Positions 1-8,541 of a stretch of DNA of 64,000 bases are shown in pieces (position 1 is the first letter of the stretch; every line of letters begins with the position of its first letter). A program made the translations under genes and the position numbers. The stretch covers positions 496,001-560,000 of the forward strand of contig NZ_JAKCFI010000001.1 in assembly GCF_021412625.1 (NCBI RefSeq), written 5' to 3'. This DNA is from Myxococcus stipitatus (GTDB taxonomy: Bacteria; Myxococcota; Myxococcia; Myxococcales; Myxococcaceae). Below the pieces are notes generated by a model. It searched no databases. It was not told where the DNA came from and was given only the letters and a program-made list of their open reading frames with translations.

Positions 1-170
1 CTTCAACCCCCGACCCGGCGAAAGGTTATTCGCGCCCCGTCGCCCGTCGCATTTTCCCGGGGTGTGCTGGAAATCCAGCATCTTGCGTGGCCGCTCGGGG
101 GAGGGTGGGTTGCTCGGGGTGGATCCGGGCTGTCACAATGCGTGGGGTTGGTGCCACCCACGGACCGGTC

Positions 171-749
171 ATGATGACGGAAGAATCGGGCTCTCGCATC
201 AAGGGGGGCTTCCTCATCTCCCGCCTGAACATGCTGCGCCAGCAGGGTGGCCAGGGGTGTGTGGACGAGGTGCTGGGGCGGCTGCCCCTGGCGGATCAGG
301 CGTTGCTGCGCGAGATGTTGCTGCCGGTGGCCTGGTATCCGCTGGAGCTGAACCTGCGGTTGGACACGGCCATCGCGGAGGTGCTGTCTCCGGAGGACGA
401 GCCGAGGGCCTTCCTGGACATGGGGCGCGCTTCGGCGGACGAGGCGCTGCGCGGCGCGCAACACGGCTTCGTCCGGCCGGGAGACCCGCACTTCCTGCTG
501 AGCCAGGCGGCGCGCATCTACCGCTACTACTACGCCGTGGGCTCGCGCACCTACGAGCGCACCGGGGAGCGGTCCGCGGTGCTGCGCACCTTCGGCGCGG
601 AGAACGTCACGGAGGCGGACTGCTACACCATCATCGGCTGGCACCAGCGCGCCATCGAGCTGTGTGGTGGGGCGGACGTCCGCGTCAGCCACCCCCTGTG
701 CCGCGCCCGGGGCGCGCCTCACTGCGAATACCACTGCGCCTGGGATTGA
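171..749 (+). CDS. TIGR02265-like (DUF2378) myxobacterial paralogous protein
   Basis: A soluble protein of 192 residues that I place in the TIGR02265 family, a set of paralogs expanded in Myxococcus xanthus with no established biochemical role. The visible support is overall length and composition, plus a C-terminal pattern C-x-x-x-G-A-P-H-C-x-Y-H-C-x-W that resembles the end of V4R/heme-NO-binding-type domains. No signal peptide or membrane segment is visible. Start choice is uncertain: I prefer the ATG at 171 or 174 over an in-frame ATG at 138 and a GTG at 87, because the residues encoded before 171 look like untranslated GC-rich sequence. The gene converges on the peroxiredoxin with a 13-bp gap. 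Family placement is moderately sure; function is unknown. Confidence 0.7.
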   Translation: MMTEESGSRIKGGFLISRLNMLRQQGGQGCVDEVLGRLPLADQALLREMLLPVAWYPLELNLRLDTAIAEVLSPEDEPRAFLDMGRASADEALRGAQHGFVRPGDPHFLLSQAARIYRYYYAVGSRTYERTGERSAVLRTFGAENVTEADCYTIIGWHQRAIELCGGADVRVSHPLCRARGAPHCEYHCAWD

Positions 750-762
750 GCGGCGCGGTGGC

Positions 763-1245
763 TCAGGCCGCCGTCCCGTAGGCGGACGCGTCCGTCAGCG
801 GGTGCGCCTCGAGGAAGCGCAGCACGTCGTCGAGGTGGCGGTAGACGCGCACCTCGTGGCGGATGATGTCCTCGATGCGACCCTCGGGGTCGATGATGAA
901 GGTGACGCGCCGGTCCACCCGCACCACGGGCCAGAGCACGTCATAGGCGCGGCTGATGGTCCGGTCCGGGTCCCCGAGCAGGGAGAAGTGGATGTCCTCC
1001 TTCCGCGCGAACTCGCACTGCGTGCGCTGCGTGTCCACGGACACGCCCACCAGCTCCGCGCCCAGCTCGCGGATGCGCTCGTGGTTGTCCCGGAACGCCC
1101 GGTTCTCGATGGTGCAGCCGAGCGTGAAGGCCTTGGGGAAGAAGAAGAGGACGACGCGGCGGCCGCGCAGGGCGGACAGGCTCACGGGGGCGCCGAGACA
1201 GTCCGTGGCGAGGAAGTCTGGCGCGAGGTCTCCGATGGCGAGCAT
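763..1245 (-). CDS. peroxiredoxin, BCP/PrxQ-like (AhpC/TSA family)
   Basis: A cytoplasmic thiol peroxidase of 160 residues that should reduce hydrogen or organic peroxides. The active-site segment FPKAFTLGCTIEN places the peroxidatic cysteine at Cys44 with Thr41 three residues before it, as in the PrxQ/BCP group. The resolving cysteine that many BCP proteins carry five residues later is absent (Arg49). Cys16 and a later Cys in TQCEF remain, so it may work as a 1-Cys enzyme or use a different partner cysteine. The start is the ATG at 1245 (MLAIGDLAPDF), which begins exactly where the family begins; the frame stays open upstream but that extension looks like noise. It is divergent from the YcaO gene. 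Confidence 0.9.
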   Translation of the reverse strand: MLAIGDLAPDFLATDCLGAPVSLSALRGRRVVLFFFPKAFTLGCTIENRAFRDNHERIRELGAELVGVSVDTQRTQCEFARKEDIHFSLLGDPDRTISRAYDVLWPVVRVDRRVTFIIDPEGRIEDIIRHEVRVYRHLDDVLRFLEAHPLTDASAYGTAA

Positions 1246-1556
1246 CCGGGCGGCTTCCTTCCTGTGGCCCACGAGGGGACCCACCGCTAGCACGTTTCCG
1301 GCGCGGCCCCGGAGGAACCCTTCCTCGAGGCGCCGCGCCGTTCGCCGGAGGACGGCGGGAGGGCTTTCCCGCCGCCTCCGCTGGCGCACGTACTGCTTCG
1401 CATTGTTCAGGGCCAGGGGGTGTTAAGAATTGTTGAGGCGCCTGGAGGCTCCTCGTACACCCTCCGGGCGCGGAGGGCCTCCCCAGGTCGGGTGAGGCGG
1501 GCCGCTCCGGGTGCATGCGAGCTGACCGGACGGGGGCGGGGTGATATCCGCCGCGC
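1246..1556. other. divergent intergenic region, peroxiredoxin to YcaO
   Basis: This 311-bp stretch separates two divergent genes. I see no convincing small gene. A GTG-initiated frame beginning at 1420 stays open only because GC-rich DNA has few stops; it runs deep into the YcaO gene in another frame and its later composition is not protein-like. I looked here for a RiPP precursor with a Cys/Ser/Thr or Gly-rich core and found none that I would defend. No clear sigma-70 promoter stands out. Confidence 0.5.
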
Positions 1557-2750
1557 GTGGCTCGACAACGAAGCTCCTCCTCCTCGCGACCGCCCCGGGG
1601 CGTCGCGTTCTCCCCGGCGCTCCAGGCCCGGCTCGCCCGGGCGATGGGCGTCACCCGCGTGGCCCGCGTCACCGGACTGGACCGGACCGGCGTCGAGGTG
1701 GCGTGCGCCGTGCGGCCGGGCGGGCACGTCCTCCAGGTCTGCAACGGCAAGGGGCTCACGGCGGAGGCCGCGACGTGGGGCGCGCTGCTGGAGACGGCCG
1801 AGCTGTGGTCGGCGGAGACGGTGTCGCCGGGGGCCCTGCGGTGGGGCTCTCGCGCGGAGCTGGTGGGGCTGGGGGAGGACTGCTGGGGCGCGGAGTCGCT
1901 CGGGTCCGCGGGGGCGCTGGTGGAGCCCCGCCTGTGGAGCGACGACGTGCGATGCGCGTGGCGTCGGGCCACGGAGCTGGGCATGGGGCGGCCCGTGTGG
2001 GTGCCGGCGCAGGGCGTGTATGTGCCGCCCGCGGGAGGGCCTTCGCTAGGGCCGGTGGCCACGGCGTGGACCAGCAATGGCTCCGGCGCGCACGTGGAGC
2101 CGGCGCGGGCGCTGCTGCACGCCCTCCTCGAGGCCACCGAGCGGGACCAGCTCGCCCGGGCCTTGCCGGAGGGCTGGACGGAGGAGGCGGTGACGCGGCG
2201 GATGCTGCGCCCGGCGGAGCTCGGCGCGGGCGCTCCCCGGACCGAGGCGCTGGCGCGGCGGCTGGGCGCGCGGGGGTTCGGCGTCTACCTCTTCGACGCG
2301 ACGCCCGCCGCGCGACAGCCGGGGGCCGTGGGGCTGCCGGTGGGCGCGGCGGTGCTGGTGGACCAGGAGGAGGGCCCGGTGCCGCTCACGGCCGGATATG
2401 CGTGCGCGCCCGGGCGCGACGAGGCGCTGCTCAAGGCCCTGCTGGAGGCGGCGCAGTCCCGGCTCACGGACATCCATGGCGCGCGCGAGGACGTGGCCTC
2501 GGTGGACCGCGAGGCGGCGCGGGAGTTCGGTCGCGCCTGCGCGGACGTGCGCGCGCGCAGGAAGGTGGAGGACATGCCGGACGCCGACGGGGAGGCGCGC
2601 TCCGCGCCGCGAGCCGTGCGCGCGGTGCTGGCGCGACTGGCGCGCGCCGGGTTCACCCGCGTGGCGGCGGTGGAGTTGGAGTCGCCGGTGGCGGAGCTCG
2701 CCGTGCGCAAGGTGGTGGTACCGGGCATGCGAATCTCGGAGTTGCTGTGA
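1557..2750 (+). CDS. YcaO-domain cyclodehydratase/thioamidase-like protein
   Basis: A 397-residue YcaO-family ATP-dependent enzyme. These enzymes activate a peptide-backbone amide to make azolines, amidines or thioamides. Visible family signatures are GKGLTAEAATWGALLETAE near residue 65, SNGSGAHVEPARALLHALLE followed by ATERDQ in the middle, and EAAQSRLTDIHGARED near residue 300; these carry the Glu, Gln and Arg residues of the ATP/magnesium site. The proline-rich C-terminus typical of azoline-forming YcaO proteins is absent; the protein ends RISELL. Start is GTG 1557; an ATG at 1644 is a shorter alternative. Its stop overlaps the TfuA start as GTGA (2747-2750), implying translational coupling. 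Pairing with TfuA favours thioamide chemistry, which is an inference. Confidence 0.88.
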   Translation: MARQRSSSSSRPPRGVAFSPALQARLARAMGVTRVARVTGLDRTGVEVACAVRPGGHVLQVCNGKGLTAEAATWGALLETAELWSAETVSPGALRWGSRAELVGLGEDCWGAESLGSAGALVEPRLWSDDVRCAWRRATELGMGRPVWVPAQGVYVPPAGGPSLGPVATAWTSNGSGAHVEPARALLHALLEATERDQLARALPEGWTEEAVTRRMLRPAELGAGAPRTEALARRLGARGFGVYLFDATPAARQPGAVGLPVGAAVLVDQEEGPVPLTAGYACAPGRDEALLKALLEAAQSRLTDIHGAREDVASVDREAAREFGRACADVRARRKVEDMPDADGEARSAPRAVRAVLARLARAGFTRVAAVELESPVAELAVRKVVVPGMRISELL

Positions 2751-3943
2751 AGCGGCGCGCGGACGAGCTGGTCGTCTTCCTGGGGCCGTCCCTCCCCGCC
2801 GATGAGGCGCGGCGGCGCGTGGCGTGCACGGTGTTGCCACCCGCGCGCCAGGGCGACGTGTGGCGAGCGCTGGCCCGGCGGCCCCGGGCCATCGCGTTGA
2901 TCGACGGCGTCTTCGAGGCCCAGCCGTCGGTGTGGCACCACGAGCTGCTGGCCGCGCTGGAGGCGGGCGTGGCCGTCTTCGGCGGCTCGAGCATGGGCGC
3001 GCTGCGGGCGGTGGAGCTGGCGCCGCACGGCGTGGTGGGCGTGGGGCGCGTCTTCGGGTGGTACCGGGATGGCGTGGTGACGGACGACGCGGAGGTGGCG
3101 CTGCTGCATGCCGACGCGGAGCACGGCTGGCGCCCCCTGACGGTGCCGCTGGTCAACGTGCGTCACCTGGCCGAGCGGGCGCGGGAGGCGCGGGTGCTGG
3201 ACGCGCGCGCGGCCCGGAGCCTGGTGGAGGCCGCCGAGGCCCTCTTCTACCAGGAGCGCACCTGGCCCCGGGTGCTGGAGCGGGTGTCCGCCCGGTGGTC
3301 GGCCGCGACGCTCGCCCGGTGGCGCGCCTGGGCGGCGACGGGCCTGGAGGACCTCAAGCGGTTGGACGCGCTCGCGTGTCTGGACGCGGCCTCCGCGTGG
3401 GTGCGCTCCGGAGCGCCCGCGCCCAAGGGGCCCCGGCGCTCGCCCTCGTCGCTGGTGCGCCGTCGACGGCTGATGGAGGACGTGAGCCGGAGCGCGGGGG
3501 GCTTCGTCCCATCCGGCGAGGTGGTGACGCTCTTGAGCGAGCACCCCGACGCCACGGAATTGGCGGAGGCGGGGCTGCGGCGCGCGTTGCTCGCGGGCCT
3601 GGCCCGCTCGTTCGGCCTCACCGTCACGGACGCGGAGGTCGAGGCCGTACGGGAGGACTGGTGGGAGTCCCGGAACGTGCCGCCCCGCCGCCGGGCCGGG
3701 TGGCTCGAGGAGAACGGCCTGGATGACGTGTCCCTGCGCCGGCTGTGCGAGGAGCTGGCGCTGGAGCGGCTCGTGCTGACACGGGCCTCGCGCATGCTCC
3801 CGGACGGCCCCTCCTGGGAGGAGGCCCTGGCCTCCGAGGCCCGCCTGCGAGGCCTCTGGGCCCAGGCCGCCCGCGCCGCCTCCAGCCCGGGACGCCGAGC
3901 GTCGTCGACACCGGACCCGACGGAGAAGGTCGGGTCGGACTGA
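2747..3943 (+). CDS. TfuA-like protein, YcaO partner
   Basis: A 398-residue protein whose first 200 or so residues match the TfuA-like domain: LVVFLGPSLPADEARR at the N-terminus, PRAIALIDGVFEAQPSVWHHEL, then FGGSSMGALRAVEL, a hallmark TfuA segment. TfuA partners YcaO in trifolitoxin maturation and in thioamide formation in thioamitide RiPPs and methanogen McrA, where it is thought to help deliver sulfur. The other 200 residues form a helical C-terminal extension (EDWWESRNVPPRRRAGWLEENG) that I do not recognise. The GTG start overlaps the YcaO stop by 4 bp. No sulfurtransferase, precursor peptide, protease or exporter gene is adjacent. Confidence 0.85.
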   Translation: MKRRADELVVFLGPSLPADEARRRVACTVLPPARQGDVWRALARRPRAIALIDGVFEAQPSVWHHELLAALEAGVAVFGGSSMGALRAVELAPHGVVGVGRVFGWYRDGVVTDDAEVALLHADAEHGWRPLTVPLVNVRHLAERAREARVLDARAARSLVEAAEALFYQERTWPRVLERVSARWSAATLARWRAWAATGLEDLKRLDALACLDAASAWVRSGAPAPKGPRRSPSSLVRRRRLMEDVSRSAGGFVPSGEVVTLLSEHPDATELAEAGLRRALLAGLARSFGLTVTDAEVEAVREDWWESRNVPPRRRAGWLEENGLDDVSLRRLCEELALERLVLTRASRMLPDGPSWEEALASEARLRGLWAQAARAASSPGRRASSTPDPTEKVGSD

Positions 3944-4135
3944 AACAGGCCGACCACCCGGCGGGTCGGTAAAAACGTGACAGAACTCCCAGAAAGGGTA
4001 GGGTCAACCCTGGAGGTTGCCCTTGTTCAGCCCCGTTCCCTGGGTGGTCACCGAGCCCCTCGCGATGCGTGCGTCCTCGTGGCGCCGCGCGGGGCCCGTG
4101 GCATGGGCTGACGCGGCCGGTGGAGGTGCGCTGGC

Positions 4136-6154
4136 GTGAGGTCCCCTCCCTTTCATCCGGATCAGCTCGAGCCCGGCGGCGAGGTGGGGCCGTGGCGGGT
4201 GGTGGCCTCGCTGGGCGCCGGTGGTTTCGGCCGCGTGTTCAAGGTGGAGCGAGGCGGGCGCTTCTTCACCATGAAGATGGCGCTGCGGCCCGCGGGGCCC
4301 CAGGCGTCGGAGGAGGAGGACATCAACGGGCGGCTGTCGCACGAGGTGGCGACGCTGCTGGCGTGCGCGCCCCACCCGAACCTGCCGCGGGTGCACGCGG
4401 TGGACCGCTGGCCGGAGCCTCCCGACGGCTACCTGTACTTCGTCACCGACTTCATCGACGGGGAGACGTTCCACGAGTGGCGCTGGCGGGTGAAGCCCTC
4501 CGCGGCGCACCTGCTCTCGGTGTTCACCGAGGTGGTCCGCGCGGTGGGCGACCTGCACCGGCGCGGGCTGCACCACCGGGACGTGAAGGGCGACAACCTC
4601 CTCATCCGCCGCGAGGACGAGCGGCCCTTCCTCATCGACATGGGCACGGTGCGGCTGCCGGGCGCGACGACGCTCACGGTGGGCGTGGCGCCGGCCTCGC
4701 CGCACCTGCTGCCCCCCGAATGCGTGGCCTTCCTGCGCGAGGGCTCGTGGGCGCAGGGCGCGCGCTTCGACGCGGGCGTGCCGGGCGACCTCTACGCGCT
4801 GGGCGCGCTGCTCTACGAGGCGCTGACGGACGGCTACGCGTTCGACCCCCGGCTGCCCTACGACCGGCTGCTGCCCGCCATCGAAACGGTGACGCCGCGC
4901 GCGCCGCACCTCATCAACCCCAAGGTCCCTCCCGCGCTGGGCGACATCGCCATGCGCCTGCTGGCCAAGCGCCCCGAGGACCGCTACGTGGGGACCGAGG
5001 CGCTCCTCCAGGCCCTGTGGGAGGTCGCCAAGGAGAAGCGACAGCCGGCGTGGAAGCTCTCTCTGGACCGTCCCCCGGAGGAGCCCGGCGCCGCGCAGGA
5101 CGCGGACGAGGCCCTGCCGAGGGTGCGCGTGGTGCCGGAGGTGGCGCACGCGCCCTCCGGACCGGAGACGTCGCCTTCGGAGCCCGCGCTCGCGGTCGTG
5201 GAGGCGCGGGCGCCGGAGCGGGACGCCGCCGTCCCGGGTGAGAGGTTGGATGGCATCGTGCCGGCTCCTCCGTCTTCGAGGGGGGGAGGGGGGCCGGTAC
5301 CGCCGCGTCGACGTCGCGGCGTGGTCCTGGGACTGGGGGCGGTGGCGCTCCTGGCCCTGGGGTTCTTCGCGCAAGGCCTCGTGCTCCACCTGCGGCCCGC
5401 GAGTCCCGTGCAGGCGGTCATCTCCCCCCCGCCTCCTGCAGAGAAAGGAAGTCCTGTCGTGACGAGTCGTCCCCCCACCCCCTCAGAGACAACCCCTTCG
5501 CCCTCACCGCTTCGCCTCCGCGAGGTGGGGGACACGCCGGAGGTCGTCGCTCGCACCGCCACGGTCGACAACGAGGCCGCGTCCTCGAGGCCCGAGGCGC
5601 CCGTGCCGGTGGCGAGGCGGCGTCCCTTGGCGAAGAGCGCGGTCGCGAAGACGGCGGTGGTGGCCTGTCTCGCGGGGGCGTGCGCGGGCGGTCAACGCCA
5701 GCTCCTCGAGGAGCCTCCGGCCCAGAACTGCCCGGCGTCCACCCTCAAGCTGATGGACGAGCTGGGCTTCCGTCCGCCCAGGCTCATCGGCAGCGACCTG
5801 CAGAGCGGCCTGCGTCCCCGCGGCGACCTCAGGCCCGTCCCCGTGCCACCCGACGGGGGCACCATCACCATCGACACCTTCGGCGACAAGCCGTTCATCG
5901 AGGGCAGGCCCGGCCCGGGTGTTCCCGTGGGCAGCAAGTTCCGGGGCAAGGTGTTCTGGGGCAAGGACCGGCTGTTCGGGTGGATCACCGAAATCGAGTT
6001 GCCCGACGGGCGGCGCCTGCCCCTCTGCGCGAACATCACGAACGCCGACCGGGACGAGCTGGGCTCGGTCTACGTGAAGGGGAGTACCCCGGAGCAGCCG
6101 TTGATCAGCCCCATGATCTTCTTCGCGGCGGCGAAGCGCATGGGAAGGTTGTGA
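4136..6154 (+). CDS. membrane-anchored Ser/Thr protein kinase
   Basis: A 672-residue eukaryotic-like kinase. The kinase domain spans about residues 20-300: glycine loop LGAGGFGRV (26-34), ATP lysine Lys47, catalytic loop HRDVKGDN (147-154, Asp149, Lys151, Asn154) and metal-binding Asp168. The DFG motif reads DMG (168-170). A Pro/Ala linker leads to one membrane segment (about 394-420, GLGAVALLALGFFAQGLVL). The remaining 250 residues lie outside the cytoplasm and do not look like PASTA repeats. The protein should sense something in the periplasm and phosphorylate cytoplasmic targets. The start is GTG 4136. The DUF2381 gene follows after only a base or so, consistent with co-expression. Substrates are unknown. 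Confidence 0.9.
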   Translation: MRSPPFHPDQLEPGGEVGPWRVVASLGAGGFGRVFKVERGGRFFTMKMALRPAGPQASEEEDINGRLSHEVATLLACAPHPNLPRVHAVDRWPEPPDGYLYFVTDFIDGETFHEWRWRVKPSAAHLLSVFTEVVRAVGDLHRRGLHHRDVKGDNLLIRREDERPFLIDMGTVRLPGATTLTVGVAPASPHLLPPECVAFLREGSWAQGARFDAGVPGDLYALGALLYEALTDGYAFDPRLPYDRLLPAIETVTPRAPHLINPKVPPALGDIAMRLLAKRPEDRYVGTEALLQALWEVAKEKRQPAWKLSLDRPPEEPGAAQDADEALPRVRVVPEVAHAPSGPETSPSEPALAVVEARAPERDAAVPGERLDGIVPAPPSSRGGGGPVPPRRRRGVVLGLGAVALLALGFFAQGLVLHLRPASPVQAVISPPPPAEKGSPVVTSRPPTPSETTPSPSPLRLREVGDTPEVVARTATVDNEAASSRPEAPVPVARRRPLAKSAVAKTAVVACLAGACAGGQRQLLEEPPAQNCPASTLKLMDELGFRPPRLIGSDLQSGLRPRGDLRPVPVPPDGGTITIDTFGDKPFIEGRPGPGVPVGSKFRGKVFWGKDRLFGWITEIELPDGRRLPLCANITNADRDELGSVYVKGSTPEQPLISPMIFFAAAKRMGRL

Positions 6155-6155
6155 C

Positions 6156-7076
6156 TTGTCGTCCGCGTCCTCAGTGTTCGTGCTCGCCTGGGGCGTGATG
6201 GTGGCCTTGGGGGTGGAGGGTTCGGCGCCCGCGCTCCCGGGCGGGCTGCCCCCGGTGCGTCGCCTCGAAATCGGGGCGGAGGTGCAGGGCGTCCCCCAGG
6301 AGGTGCGCATCGCGCCGGGGCGCGCGACGACGTTCATCTTCGACACGCGCATCCTGCCCGAGCAGCTCGTGCTGGACGGACGTGAGCGCTTCCAGCGACT
6401 GGGCCTCTCCGAGGACCATCTGCTGCTCGTCCCGTCGGGCACGTTCCGGGACGGGGAGCGGCTGCGGCTGGAGGTCCGCTTCCAGGGAGGCGGGGCGCCC
6501 GAGCGGGGCATCATCCAACTGGTCGTCGACCTGTCGAGGTCCGAGCCCCAGGTGGAGGTGTATCGACGCGTCCGTACCGCGGAGTCCTATCGCCAGGAGG
6601 TGGAGGAGCTCCGGGCCCGGCTGGCGCGGCTGGAGTCCGAGGCGTCGTCCTCCGGGTGTCCGCCCTCCGTGACGGCGGACGACGCGCTGGAGTCGCTGCT
6701 GCTGTCCATCCACACCCCCGAGGACCTGCTGACCAAGGCGCTCGGGGAACCCGGCCCGGGGTCTCACCCGGAGCTGGCCGTCCTGGGCTCGCGGCTGCTG
6801 TTCCTGCCGGGGCGGTGGGGCGCCGTGCGGTTGATGATGCGCGCGCGCGGTGACGCCGTGGGCTGGGTCGCCGCGGGGGCCACCCTGACGAGGGCGGGCG
6901 GGCACTCGGTGGTGGTGCGGCCTCCTCGGCAGACGGGGCCCTTGCGCGCGGATCGCGACGAGGCGGTCCTGGTGCTCGCGCCGGACCTGGCGGGCGTGAC
7001 CGAGGGGAAGTACGTGCTCCGGCTGTGGGACGCGCGCGGACGCGCGGTGACGCTGGAGGGGGTCCACCTGTTTTGA
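6156..7076 (+). CDS. DUF2381 (TIGR02268-like) exported protein
   Basis: A 306-residue protein of a Myxococcus-expanded paralogous family of unknown function. Residues 5-24 form a signal peptide (VFVLAWGVMVALGVEGSA), then come a beta-rich segment, a short coiled coil (SYRQEVEELRARLARLESEA, about 148-167) and a second beta-rich domain ending in LRLWDARGRAVTLEGVHLF. Family members often sit beside Ser/Thr kinases of the type encoded just upstream, so a sensory or envelope partner role is plausible but inferred. The start could be TTG 6156, two bases after the kinase stop, or GTG 6174; both leave the signal peptide intact. Confidence 0.8.
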   Translation: MSSASSVFVLAWGVMVALGVEGSAPALPGGLPPVRRLEIGAEVQGVPQEVRIAPGRATTFIFDTRILPEQLVLDGRERFQRLGLSEDHLLLVPSGTFRDGERLRLEVRFQGGGAPERGIIQLVVDLSRSEPQVEVYRRVRTAESYRQEVEELRARLARLESEASSSGCPPSVTADDALESLLLSIHTPEDLLTKALGEPGPGSHPELAVLGSRLLFLPGRWGAVRLMMRARGDAVGWVAAGATLTRAGGHSVVVRPPRQTGPLRADRDEAVLVLAPDLAGVTEGKYVLRLWDARGRAVTLEGVHLF

Positions 7077-7144
7077 GTCGGGGACGGGGCCTCACGTCCC
7101 CGCTTGAGCCTCGCGGCGCGCCGTGTAGGGTGCGGCCCCGGACG

Positions 7145-7924
7145 ATGACCGCCCTGCCTCCCGACGCCCCGCGCTGCATCCGCGCCGACTCCCGCGAGCC
7201 GGAGGGCTACCGCGCCGCCCTCGGCGAGCGCAAAGCCGCCCTGCTGCTCACCGACCCGCCGTACTGCCTGCTCACCCGGCGTCGCAAGGGCGGGGACCTG
7301 CGCGACACGCGCGCCCACAAGAAGATCGACCAGAACCCCATCGTCCGCTTCGAGACGGTGCGCGACTACCGCGTCTTCTCCGAGGCCTGGCTCGCCCGCG
7401 CCGTGGCGCACCTGACGCCGGACGCGCCGCTCGTCATCTGGACGAACCTGCTGGGCAAGGAGCCCATCGTCACCGCCGCCCGGGGCCTGGGCTATGCGCA
7501 CCTGCGCGGCGAGTTCGTCTGGGGCAAGCGCACCACGGACAAGAACGCCAACGAGCAGACCCTGCGCGTCTACGAGGTCGCGCTCGTCATCGCGCGCACC
7601 CCCGAGCCGCCGCTCGACCCCGCCGCGCTGCCCATCCCCTGGGCCGTCGTGGGCGGCTACGACGATGACGGAGAGGCCGCGCGCTGGGGCGGCCACCCGC
7701 ACCACAAGCCCTTCTCCATCGTCGAGCCGCTGGTGCGCGCGTACAGCAGGCCGGGCGACATCGTGCTGGACCCCTTCGCGGGCAGCGGCTCGCATCCGGC
7801 CGCCGCGCTGCGCCTGGGGCGCGTCCCCGCGTGCCTCGAAATCGAACCCGAGTGGGCCGAGCGCGTCACCCACCGCCTGCGCGAGACGGCGGCGCGGGCG
7901 GCTCAGGTCCCCAGCGCCCGGTAG
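7145..7924 (+). CDS. site-specific DNA methyltransferase (N6-A or N4-C type)
   Basis: A 259-residue amino-methyltransferase. Catalytic motif IV, DPPY, is at residues 37-40 and the AdoMet-binding motif DPFAGSG at about 209-215, so the order is IV before I, as in the beta class. The target recognition part lies between them. The ATG at 7145 is chosen because recognisable family sequence begins soon after it; the frame remains open upstream. No restriction endonuclease gene is adjacent, so this is an orphan methyltransferase that may mark DNA for regulation or replication. Its last 22 bases overlap the end of the convergent 2OG oxygenase gene. Confidence 0.88.
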   Translation: MTALPPDAPRCIRADSREPEGYRAALGERKAALLLTDPPYCLLTRRRKGGDLRDTRAHKKIDQNPIVRFETVRDYRVFSEAWLARAVAHLTPDAPLVIWTNLLGKEPIVTAARGLGYAHLRGEFVWGKRTTDKNANEQTLRVYEVALVIARTPEPPLDPAALPIPWAVVGGYDDDGEAARWGGHPHHKPFSIVEPLVRAYSRPGDIVLDPFAGSGSHPAAALRLGRVPACLEIEPEWAERVTHRLRETAARAAQVPSAR

Positions 7925-8541
7925 TGCCGCGTCTGCGCCCAGGCCGGCACGTCCGTGGGGCGGTGGGCCCACCAGTTCATCACCAGCGTGCGCCGCAGCC
8001 GCGAGCGCCCCGGGAGCTTCCCGTCCGGAATCCGGTTCTGCGCGTCCAGCACGCCGTGGGTGAGCGTCCCGTCGAACACGGCCAGGCGGTTGGGGCGGGG
8101 CGTCACCAGGTCCGCGGTGTCCAGGCGCGAGGGCGCGAGCGAGGGGTTGCCCTCCTCGGGCAGCTCCCGCGTCACCACCAGCGCGCCGCCGCGCACGCGG
8201 TTGAGGAACAGCACGGAGCCGATGCGCGGGTGCACCAGCGCGCCGGTGCGCAGGGCGAGCTTCTCGTCGCGGTCCTGGTGGAAGTCCACCCGCACGTCGG
8301 TGGTGTACATCCGCGATAGCCACCACTCCACGCCGGCGATGCGCCGCCGTCCGGCGATGGTGGGGCGCAGCGCGGTGATGACCTCCTCCACCACGTTCGT
8401 CGGCGGGCCGAAGTCGTACCAGAACGTCGTTTGATACGTGTCCCGCAGCCGCTCCCTGCCCAGCAGGCCGAGCCGGCGCATCAGCCGGCGGAAGAGGGCG
8501 GGGGGGACGGCGCCTTCGGTGAGCTGGACGAGCGTTTCCAC
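7903..8541 (-). CDS. 2-oxoglutarate/Fe(II)-dependent oxygenase-like protein
   Basis: A 212-residue protein with the metal triad of the double-stranded beta-helix oxygenases: H88-x-D90 in VDFHQDRDE, distal His162 in GTLTHGVLD, and a basic residue for 2-oxoglutarate around Arg184 in SRLRRTLVMNWW. The layout resembles prolyl hydroxylase/PKHD-like or AlkB-like proteins, but I cannot name the substrate. No signal peptide is visible, so it should act in the cytoplasm. The start is GTG 8541. It overlaps the methyltransferase tail to tail; that may be chance or hint at a modification/reversal pair. Confidence 0.72.
   Translation of the reverse strand: METLVQLTEGAVPPALFRRLMRRLGLLGRERLRDTYQTTFWYDFGPPTNVVEEVITALRPTIAGRRRIAGVEWWLSRMYTTDVRVDFHQDRDEKLALRTGALVHPRIGSVLFLNRVRGGALVVTRELPEEGNPSLAPSRLDTADLVTPRPNRLAVFDGTLTHGVLDAQNRIPDGKLPGRSRLRRTLVMNWWAHRPTDVPAWAQTRHYRALGT

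Noticed and set aside
110-139. TTGCTC-N18-CACAAT as promoter of the first gene
   Set aside because: Both boxes match poorly and such matches are expected by chance; not reported as a feature.
1420-2049. A plus-strand frame starting just upstream of YcaO that could be a RiPP precursor
   Set aside because: Only its first 20 or so residues lie outside YcaO, there is no ribosome site, and the rest is Arg/Pro/Ser noise from another frame.
3950-3969. Hairpin CCGACC/GGTCGG after the TfuA gene
   Set aside because: It is followed by TAAAAA, not a U tract on the coding strand, so it does not read as an intrinsic terminator. It could still be structural, but support is thin.
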